Shown here: piece after piece, positions 15,253 through 20,276 of the stretch
How the letters are laid out: the number at the start of each line of letters is the position of its first letter
Position numbering within the stretch: the stretch's first letter is position 1
IMG/VR virus record: IMGVR_UViG_3300022413_000054
Span: 1-20,276 of that record
Strand: one strand, 5' to 3'
Length of the DNA: 20,276 bases
Origin: a virus
The notes under the pieces: generated by a model
Databases searched by the model: none
What the model was told of the DNA's origin: nothing
Seen by the model: the letters and a program-made list of their open reading frames with translations, nothing else
Program-made: the position numbers and the translations under genes

Positions 15253-16512
15253 TTATTGCACTAGGGTAGGAATGGTACCGAATCGATTGATTCCCATTGT
15301 GAACCCTAGAACCGGGTCCCTCTTTGCAGTGAACTCCGTACTGATCAATACGTCCTCGTCGTTTCCGCCAGCCACCACTTCTCCGGAGGTGAACTTGAAT
15401 GACGGGAAGTCGAACAGGTACGTATTGCCACCGAGCGTTATAGTGAACGACAGTGCGACAGTATCGAAGTTCAAATACTTCTCGTAGAAATCTCTGTTCA
15501 CAAAGTACGCTATCAGCGTACCAGAAACCTGTGTTCGTCCGACACCTATGCCGCTGTTCTCGAGCTGGCCGATGCAAGGCTGGTTTCGAAGATTGTTCTC
15601 AATCGAGATCGAAATCTCCGTGAAACATACATTCGGATCAGCGACTCCGTCGATAAGGACGTTGCCGACATTATCGATAGCGTTGAACACATCAGTGGCC
15701 GCGACTTCAACGAGCTGCGGCGAGATGAGTCCTTCAATCTTTGACCCGGCCTGGACTGTGGCTGTTTCTCCCTGGAAGGCAAATGAGCCGTTCAAGATGC
15801 TTCCAGTCGCGATATTGATTTCCGCAGTACCGACTCGCATGCCTGTGAATGTGATAGTTTCAGGCAATTCCGGCGAGTTGGCTGACGCTGTGTCAAGGAA
15901 CGCCTTCTCAAGCATATACGATTTGAGCGTCGTACCGTTTCGGAGATGGCTCTCACGAATGCGGAACGTATCCTGGCCAATGCTCGGCAGAGCGGGGCTC
16001 ACCGTAATTGAACCAGCGAGGCTATTCGCTGTCACTCGCGTGAAACCGTTGTTCGTCGGTGACGCGACTGATTCTGTGATTTCGATGAACGACCCCACCG
16101 TCAAGGCATTGAGCAAGGCCGCTCCACCTACTTCCGGAGAACCAATTCCGATGGTGCTGCCGTTAGGCGATCCAGCGACAAGGAACGTATCCGCCAGAGG
16201 CGAGATAGTATTGCTGTCCTGGACGGGGGTCCAATCGTTGTAGAGCGCCCCTTCGAATAGATCATCGTGGGACGCGAAACTGAATTCGATTCCGACATCT
16301 CCGCCAGACTCGACACCGGTACGGATGATGTCCGCTACCTGTCTATCGCTCCGGATTTCCTCGGAGACTTCAGTCTGTGCTTCAAAATTCAGAGATTCGT
16401 TCGTGAATCTGAATTCACGCAATGGTAGCAATGGCGATGCGGCCGCTGCTGGGTCTTCACCCCAGACGACTTCCTCGCGATAGGCTAGTCTGGTACTTGA
16501 ACTATCTGACAC
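15253..16512 (-). CDS. Major tail tube protein
   Basis: 419 aa, starting with GTG at 16512; GAGGGAG eight bases upstream supports this start. The N-terminus (STRLAYREEVVWGEDPAAAA, then LLPLREFRFTNESLNFEA and RSDRQVADIIRTG) resembles the tube protein family in which S-x-R-x-x-x-x-x-R-x-x-x-D is typical, from memory. Further beta strands follow, with a Ser/Gly/Pro-rich insertion around 100-175 and a C-terminal strand set ending near VLISTEFTAKRDPVLGFTMG. At 419 aa it is long for a tube subunit, so the insertion probably forms a surface domain on the tube. Hexamer rings of this protein should stack around the tape measure to make the flexible tail. Position between the terminator and chaperone genes fits exactly. 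Confidence 0.88.
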   Translation of the reverse strand: MSDSSSTRLAYREEVVWGEDPAAAASPLLPLREFRFTNESLNFEAQTEVSEEIRSDRQVADIIRTGVESGGDVGIEFSFASHDDLFEGALYNDWTPVQDSNTISPLADTFLVAGSPNGSTIGIGSPEVGGAALLNALTVGSFIEITESVASPTNNGFTRVTANSLAGSITVSPALPSIGQDTFRIRESHLRNGTTLKSYMLEKAFLDTASANSPELPETITFTGMRVGTAEINIATGSILNGSFAFQGETATVQAGSKIEGLISPQLVEVAATDVFNAIDNVGNVLIDGVADPNVCFTEISISIENNLRNQPCIGQLENSGIGVGRTQVSGTLIAYFVNRDFYEKYLNFDTVALSFTITLGGNTYLFDFPSFKFTSGEVVAGGNDEDVLISTEFTAKRDPVLGFTMGINRFGTIPTLVQ

Positions 16513-16520
16513 TGGCTTGT

Positions 16521-16527
16521 CTCCCTC
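16521..16527 (-). promoter_or_regulatory. Ribosome-binding site of the tail tube gene
   Basis: GAGGGAG on the minus strand, eight bases before the GTG start at 16512 and directly after the upstream TAA. A strong site suits a protein needed in many copies and decides the GTG start. Confidence 0.65.
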
Positions 16528-16938
16528 TTACCTGAGCTCGTCGGCTTGAAATGGCGTTGAACAGTTGAATTGGATCCAAGGCCCATCAATACCTGATCGC
16601 TCAAGACTCGTTGCGCGAAATACCACACCGTCAATTGTACGCCCTTCAAATATGTCTCGTATAGTATCACCGATCCTATCTTTTAGTCCGGTGCCGTCAC
16701 CCGTGGGCAAGAATATCTGAATTTCAAGCACACCGGGGCGCCGCCATCTTTTCTTGTTGCCCATTTCAACCTGTTGCGCGGTTCCGTTGAGTATCGTCAC
16801 ACGCACCCAGGCCTCGTCCTTCGTGAATGCGTTCAACTCGCCTTGGTTGTCGAACGTATAGGGAACACTAGCCTGAAGCAAGGGGAACTCCGTATCAAAA
16901 CGGGTTCTTATGGTTGTGCCTATTGCTTCGTAACCCAT
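16528..16938 (-). CDS. Tail terminator protein (DUF4128-like)
   Basis: 136 aa. It opens with a helix (YEAIGTTIRTRFDTEFPLLQ), has V-P-Y-T-F-D-N-Q as the second element, then beta strands WVRVTILNGTAQQVEMGNKK and RRPGVLEIQIFLPTGDGTG, a helix (KDRIGDTIRDIFEGR) and a last strand (WIQFNCSTPFQADELR). This order, with the R-x-x-G-x-L-x-x-Q-I-F-x-P-x-x-x-G-x-G motif, is typical of DUF4128 and related terminators that cap the tail tube and join it to the head. It overlaps the upstream gp10-like gene by TAATG and precedes the tube gene, as expected. Confidence 0.85.
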   Translation of the reverse strand: MGYEAIGTTIRTRFDTEFPLLQASVPYTFDNQGELNAFTKDEAWVRVTILNGTAQQVEMGNKKRWRRPGVLEIQIFLPTGDGTGLKDRIGDTIRDIFEGRTIDGVVFRATSLERSGIDGPWIQFNCSTPFQADELR

Positions 16939-17387
16939 TACGGTGCTATCGCCTCCACTGCTGCCAGAGCTAGACGAACCATACCAGATGGTGCCTGCCC
17001 AGAATGGCCCCGCTCCAATGCGCCGATATAGGGCACATTATTGAAGAGCCAGATGACTCCGAAGGGCATTGCCGACAAGATCGTTCCGGATCCATCACTT
17101 ACGGTGGATCCACCACCACTATCGATTCGTGAAAGTTCATTTTCGGTGGTCGCATTAAGGCCGACCTGCCAATTTCCTCGAGCTCTACCACCAACATACC
17201 CCGCGGGGGCTATCGGAACCTTCCAGAGATCGGGATTACCGACGGGTGTTCGGAAAACGATATCCTTGAGAAGGTCCAACGCAATCTTCTTCTGGAAGGC
17301 GAGGTGCTGCTCAGGCATCACAACCGAGGCAAACCTCTCGAGGTCGAGATTGAAGCTCTGCAAGTTTTGAATTCGAATCTGTGTCAT
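16938..17387 (-). CDS. HK97 gp10-like neck/tail completion protein
   Basis: 149 aa. Residues 34-55 (KIALDLLKDIVFRTPVGNPD), 66-75 (GGRARGNWQV) and 112-133 (IWLFNNVPYIGALERGHSGQ) are the three hallmark blocks of HK97 gp10-like proteins: R-T-P-V, G-x-x-R-x-x-W and N-x-x-P-Y-x-x-x-L-E-x-G-x-S-x-Q-A-P. The family acts at the head-tail interface and in tail completion. ATGA overlap with the previous gene and TAATG overlap with the next indicate coupled translation with the stopper-like protein and the terminator. Confidence 0.88.
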   Translation of the reverse strand: MTQIRIQNLQSFNLDLERFASVVMPEQHLAFQKKIALDLLKDIVFRTPVGNPDLWKVPIAPAGYVGGRARGNWQVGLNATTENELSRIDSGGGSTVSDGSGTILSAMPFGVIWLFNNVPYIGALERGHSGQAPSGMVRLALAAVEAIAP

Positions 17388-17758
17388 TGTCTCAGCTGCA
17401 AATCATAGGCCGCAGTCCGCTCTCCGCTCACAATCGGGTCCGCCGAAACGATTTGCCACGGCGTTCCCTGGTAAATTATCTTATCCGTCACAGGGTTAGG
17501 CGTAATCACCAGCCCCTCCTCTGCGATAATGGTTCTCAAATCACCTGCCTCAATCACCGTGTTCGTCTGTCTCCCTACGACATATGGTGATGGCGGCGTC
17601 ATTTTGATGGTATAGTCCACTGACGTGACAGTATTGTCTCCTGTCGCGGCAGAAAATACTCTCGTTTCTCTGCGAAGAGTCGTTACGAGCCCAAACTTCT
17701 GTATCAGTTGGTTGGCAACACCCTGTGATCCCGCGAATACATCATCGAATAGTGTCAA
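17384..17758 (-). CDS. Head-closure/stopper-like protein
   Basis: 124 aa, starting with TTG (17758-17756) inside a TTGA overlap with the previous gene. The next in-frame Met is far inside (about residue 53), so TTG is the best start; a GGAAGGA stretch about ten bases upstream can serve it. Residues 1-35 are helical with LIQKFGLVTTLRRETRVFSA, followed by beta strands (TVTSVDYTIKMTPPSPYVVG, TVIEAGDLRTIIAEEGL) and an end YQGTPWQIVSADPIVSGERT. The final V-x-x-x-x-x-x-G-E-R-x-x-A-Y-x-L-x-L pattern and small size fit phage head-closure (stopper) proteins, which plug the connector after packaging. Placement between the DnaT-like connector and the gp10-like gene agrees. Confidence 0.75.
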   Translation of the reverse strand: MTLFDDVFAGSQGVANQLIQKFGLVTTLRRETRVFSAATGDNTVTSVDYTIKMTPPSPYVVGRQTNTVIEAGDLRTIIAEEGLVITPNPVTDKIIYQGTPWQIVSADPIVSGERTAAYDLQLRQ

Positions 17759-18339
17759 CTTCTAACCATCCTTCCTGAGAACGGGGCCGATGCGAGCAGC
17801 ATTGCCCAGAGACGCTGTTCCGCGTCCCAATAAACTGTGGTCAGGCGGCTGCTCCCGTCTTCGGCGTTGAAATACTCCACTTCAAGTGGTCCGAGTTTCT
17901 CTCTCTTGGTTGCCCTACCAAGAGCAGGTTGTAGAACTCCCGACGAAATGCCCGACGAGTCCATGGTTGCTGCGGCGACTTGAATCTGTGCGTCTTTAAC
18001 CTCTTGAGGCACTACATTCTCACCGATGAACAGCGTATCCTGGAAACTGATAGGGACATTCGCTTGTTTGAAAAAGGGATCAAAGAAATCCGGCACGTCA
18101 ACGCCGCGGCGAGGCCAATCCAGAGCCTGTTGCGAGTTCACTCGGGATCCTTTCCAGCGGTGCCGATATTTCTGACCAAGGAAATCCGCTCCTTTGATTA
18201 GCGCGAACTCAATTTGATCAGTATCGGCTTCAGCGTTCGTCGTGTTGCCTCGATCTGATTCGTAGCTGACGAACTCAGCGGCTGTCACGTAGGAGTTCGC
18301 GTTCGCGACGATCGTTCCGTCTTCAACTCTAATTGTCAT
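17755..18339 (-). CDS. Head-tail connector protein (DnaT-like family)
   Basis: 194 aa. It starts MTIRVEDGTIVANANSYVTA, matching the V-E-D-G-T-x-x-x-x-A-N-S-Y-V N-terminus of the phage family annotated as DnaT-like. Residues 44-76 (FALIKGADFLGQKYRHRWKG, then QQALDWPRRGV) carry the helical core with W-K-G and A-L-x-W-P-R. Residues 109-128 (VVPQEVKDAQIQVAAATMDS) match the helix usual in gp6-type connectors. Despite the family name, this position in phage genomes points to a connector ring subunit below the portal rather than to replication. The gene overlaps its neighbours by ATGA and TTGA. Confidence 0.8.
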   Translation of the reverse strand: MTIRVEDGTIVANANSYVTAAEFVSYESDRGNTTNAEADTDQIEFALIKGADFLGQKYRHRWKGSRVNSQQALDWPRRGVDVPDFFDPFFKQANVPISFQDTLFIGENVVPQEVKDAQIQVAAATMDSSGISSGVLQPALGRATKREKLGPLEVEYFNAEDGSSRLTTVYWDAEQRLWAMLLASAPFSGRMVRS

Positions 18340-18722
18340 TTCGTGATATCCTGTACGACTTTGAACTTACCAATCTGGGGCGTATTGATTTCGCCATCTG
18401 GGTCAGTGATCTGAATGTCGTAGAAATAATTCCCGACGCCCACTTCTGGTGACCCGGCAAACGCCGCGAAATCAAACCGCAGTATCGCATCTGTGGCGGG
18501 TGAGTTAGGCGCTCCTACGGCCTGAAATACCTGCGTACCGACCACTGGGCTGGCATTCGGGTCAGGTGCCTTGCTCGTATTGATTGTCAACAATCCTGAG
18601 TAGCCTTGGGCTGAGGCTATCGCTGAACCGTTCTGCAAGAGACGAATAGCAATGTCTTTCGTGTCACCACGTCGTCTTTCAAAATCGCACTCTTGTGGTG
18701 CGCCTATCGCTGTCGTAGCCAT
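18336..18722 (-). CDS. Small Ig-like structural protein (BppU N-terminal domain-like)
   Basis: 128 aa, all beta. It has FERRRGDTKDIAIRLLQNGS (14-33), SGLLTINTSKAPDP and the ending GNYFYDIQITDPDGEINTPQ with GKFKVVQDITK. This is the R-G-D-T ... L-x-x-x-x-x-K ... G-x-Y-x-Y-D-I-Q-x-T-D-x-D-G-x-x-x-T-x-x-x-G-K-F-x-V-x-x-D-V-T pattern of small Ig-like domains found in phage baseplate and fibre proteins such as the BppU N-terminus, from memory. Here it stands alone among neck genes, so it may decorate capsid or neck, or anchor a fibre. Translation is coupled on both sides (TAATG before, ATGA after). Confidence 0.65.
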   Translation of the reverse strand: MATTAIGAPQECDFERRRGDTKDIAIRLLQNGSAIASAQGYSGLLTINTSKAPDPNASPVVGTQVFQAVGAPNSPATDAILRFDFAAFAGSPEVGVGNYFYDIQITDPDGEINTPQIGKFKVVQDITK

Positions 18723-18928
18723 TAGCAGGGGATCTCCACTTCAATTACGTCATCGATGACTTCAACATCAATGACTTCAATCAACTCGATGTCGATTTCA
18801 AGGTCAACCAATTCAATTTCAACTGTCTCAAGCATCTCTAGTCCGAATGTCTCGATATATACTACACCCGCAACACCACCTCCCGCTTGGGCTTTCATGA
18901 AAATCGGGAACAAGCTCGGTGTCGGCAT
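18722..18928 (-). CDS. Small acidic protein with alternating hydrophobic/acidic C-terminal half
   Basis: 68 aa, coupled by TAATG overlaps to both neighbours. Residues 1-25 are neutral with a Gly/Ala-rich stretch (MKAQAGGGVAGVVYIET). From residue 31 to 66 only Glu, Asp and hydrophobic residues (plus one Thr) occur: by hand count 15 acidic of 36, and the only basic residue in the protein is Lys12. The sequence ends IPC with a lone cysteine. The alternation (EIELVDLEIDIELIEV) suits beta strands with one acidic and one hydrophobic face. I do not recognise a named family; small acidic repeat proteins are found near head-tail genes of other siphophages, from memory. Tight coupling and intact reading frame in a low-complexity stretch argue that it is real. 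Role unknown; a small virion or assembly protein is plausible. Confidence 0.65.
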   Translation of the reverse strand: MPTPSLFPIFMKAQAGGGVAGVVYIETFGLEMLETVEIELVDLEIDIELIEVIDVEVIDDVIEVEIPC

Positions 18929-20202
18929 TAGCTCGTCCTTGTTCTGATTCGTCCATCTGCACTCACATCGTAGGTTGCAATCACAGTTCTCGGAGACGTG
19001 ATGTTGTCCGGGTCGTACACTGTTATGGTCAAATCGTCGAGCGACACTTCCGCGTCGCCAGCGGTCAAAGCCTTGATTAAACGGATATCTCTACCGTCAA
19101 TGAAGCCTTCGTCGTCAATAAACGACGACGGGCTTCCCTTAGTGATCGTCTTTTTACCGACGCCGCGAAGCACGATTGTTCCGGCAGTGTTCGTGATGCC
19201 TGAAATAAAGTGGCCCGAGAGAATATCGAACGACGCGTTGTCGCCGGTCGTGAAGTTCGTCAATTCTACTCCGCCGGTATAGGCGCGAATGTTCACTTCA
19301 CCAGTTGTACCGTTCCGATTAATCTTCGGAGTGCCTGATCCGGCGACTTCTGACCCGCCGCCGAACATGATGAAATCACCGTTGGCCAGTGTGACATCAC
19401 CATCGAGAAAGCAATTCACAAGGATCGCGTACAATCCAGTCACGGGCATCGCTTCTGATAAATGACAATCCCGCATAAACAAAGGTCGCGCTGGTGATTC
19501 TGAAGGAGCGCCAATCGCGCCGTTTATTGTGCAAGCCTCAAACGACGCCGAATCTATGGATTGACCATTGACATTGACTGCCGACTGTTCTGGAGATATC
19601 CCAACGAAATTCCAATGACTGTATTCCCTATCTAGAGTCAGATGTCCATGAAACTCGAATTTTCTAATTCCTGCGTCATCAGCAATTAATCGCGCATCCA
19701 CGATATTGTCTACCGGGTTCTCTTCTGTGCCAATAGGGAACGCCGTTCCCGGAACACCGAAGCCGTGCGTGTTTATATGAATGGCACCGTGGAACTGATT
19801 TAGTTGAGATTGCTCTAGCAAGATATCAACATTCTGCGTAATCGGCTGCAAACCGAGAAGCAAGACTGTGAAATTACCCAGCGTTGGTACAGCAATCGGT
19901 CTTGCCGAATCTTCCGGTGCAAGGTTCCCGGTGATCAGTATCGTCGCATCTTCTTCAGCTGGACGTATCCGCCAGCCGTGTTGATTTTGGATAAAGTAAT
20001 AGGCGCCAGCATCGATGCCGGCTGTCAGTGGGTCCCCACCAACTGTTCTGAATGCGGGCGGGTATTTCGCATTGTCACCAATTTTGAACCATTCTTTCCA
20101 CTGCGAATAGACATCTGGTTCGATATCAACCTGAGTGATGCCAGCCGCGAGGATGATGCGGAGATTAGGGCCGTCAAATTCTGGTAGGTTAGGAGAGGCC
20201 AT
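18928..20202 (-). CDS. Beta-rich virion structural protein (decoration or fibre-like)
   Basis: 424 aa. The N-terminal domain carries VYSQWKEWFKIGDNAKYPPA, then FRTVGGDPLTAG and HGWRIRPAEED (31-86). The block Y-S-x-W-K-x-W ... P-A-F-x-x-x-G-G-D-P ... G-W-R-I-R-P recurs in structural proteins next to neck genes in many siphophages, from memory. Residues 139-200 (GAIHINTHGFGVPGTAFPIG, then NPVDNIVDARLIADD) and the following turns of short strands look like a right-handed beta-helix, as in fibres and head fibres. The C-terminus (about 375-424) forms another small beta unit. No enzyme motif is visible. It could be a head or neck fibre rather than a tail fibre, given its place upstream of the connectors. 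It joins the previous gene by TAATG. Confidence 0.7.
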   Translation of the reverse strand: MASPNLPEFDGPNLRIILAAGITQVDIEPDVYSQWKEWFKIGDNAKYPPAFRTVGGDPLTAGIDAGAYYFIQNQHGWRIRPAEEDATILITGNLAPEDSARPIAVPTLGNFTVLLLGLQPITQNVDILLEQSQLNQFHGAIHINTHGFGVPGTAFPIGTEENPVDNIVDARLIADDAGIRKFEFHGHLTLDREYSHWNFVGISPEQSAVNVNGQSIDSASFEACTINGAIGAPSESPARPLFMRDCHLSEAMPVTGLYAILVNCFLDGDVTLANGDFIMFGGGSEVAGSGTPKINRNGTTGEVNIRAYTGGVELTNFTTGDNASFDILSGHFISGITNTAGTIVLRGVGKKTITKGSPSSFIDDEGFIDGRDIRLIKALTAGDAEVSLDDLTITVYDPDNITSPRTVIATYDVSADGRIRTRTS

Positions 20203-20276
20203 TAAACCTTATTCCTGTCAATTAGCTGGGTGATAGGGAAAGACGTATCACTTGTCGGGATCGTGAAGTTCCGAAT
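20202..20276 (-). CDS. 3' end of an unidentified upstream gene (partial)
   Basis: The last 24 codons of a gene entering from the right edge, ending at TAA (20204-20202). The visible end contains TIPTSDTSFPITQLIDRNKV. Its stop overlaps the next gene's ATG by one base (TAATG), the same junction used through the operon, which supports it as a real gene. Too little is present to name it. Confidence 0.6.
   Translation of the reverse strand: MRNFTIPTSDTSFPITQLIDRNKV

Noticed and set aside
15548-16243. 231-codon open frame on the plus strand
   Set aside because: It is antisense to the tail tube gene and mirrors its codon pattern. It has no recognisable motif, and the minus-strand gene there is well supported.
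17755-18339. Replication protein DnaT from the family resemblance
   Set aside because: Location between virion genes and the connector-like layout argue for a head-tail connector; the DnaT-like label is a family name rather than evidence of a role in replication.
1-20276. CRISPR array, tRNA, insertion sequence or integration site
   Set aside because: No regularly spaced direct repeats, no cloverleaf-like segment and no transposase or integrase motif were found by eye; the genes fill almost the entire window.

Overview
This window is the tail-morphogenesis and lysis part of a double-stranded DNA tailed bacteriophage (or prophage) with a long, non-contractile, siphovirus-type tail. Every convincing gene lies on the minus strand, so transcription runs from about 20276 down to 1. 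The case rests on gene order and sequence features: connector genes, tail terminator, tail tube, a frameshifted chaperone pair, tape measure, then tail-tip genes, with no sheath or contractile baseplate genes. A cysteine-bearing lambda gpL-like protein and a GH108 muramidase suggest a Gram-negative host, but the sequence does not identify it. No integrase, repressor, tRNA, CRISPR or insertion sequence is visible.

Layout in transcription order. Head/neck: the end of an unidentified gene (20276-20202), a beta-rich 424-aa virion protein (20202-18928), a 68-aa protein with an extreme acidic/hydrophobic tail (18928-18722), a 128-aa Ig-like protein (18722-18336), then a DnaT-like connector, a stopper-like protein, an HK97 gp10-like protein and a DUF4128-like tail terminator (18339-16528). 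Tail tube and assembly: major tail tube protein (16512-15253), a short gap with a hairpin (15252-15196), the G-type chaperone and its -1 frameshift extension (15195-14456), and the tape measure protein (14454-12166). Tail tip: two paralogous beta-rich proteins of 480 and 415 aa (12166-9477), a 574-aa distal tail protein, a 304-aa DUF2163/BR0599 (gpL-like) hub protein, and a 2012-aa gpJ-like tail-tip protein ending in four LamG-like domains (6831-793). Lysis: GH108 endolysin (791-234) and the start of a holin-like membrane protein (224-1, cut by the window edge).

The genes are packed head to tail: 11 of 17 junctions overlap by 1-4 bases (TAATG, ATGA or TTGA), which implies one polycistronic message with translational coupling. 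No stretch over 300 bases lacks a gene; the largest gap is 57 bases.

The strongest non-gene signal is at 14809-14749: an in-frame A AAA AAC slippery heptamer followed, after a short spacer, by a 12-bp stem (one bulge) enclosing a second hairpin. The -1 frame then reads without a stop into the downstream chaperone ORF, giving a predicted 246-aa G-T fusion. Other points of interest are the four-LamG fibre end, the two tail-tip paralogues, the acidic 68-aa protein, the Asp-rich insert in the endolysin, and an apparent excess of Ser-Pro-Glu tripeptides in the beta-rich virion proteins. I see no new defence or mobile system here; the novelty is in virion architecture and translational control.
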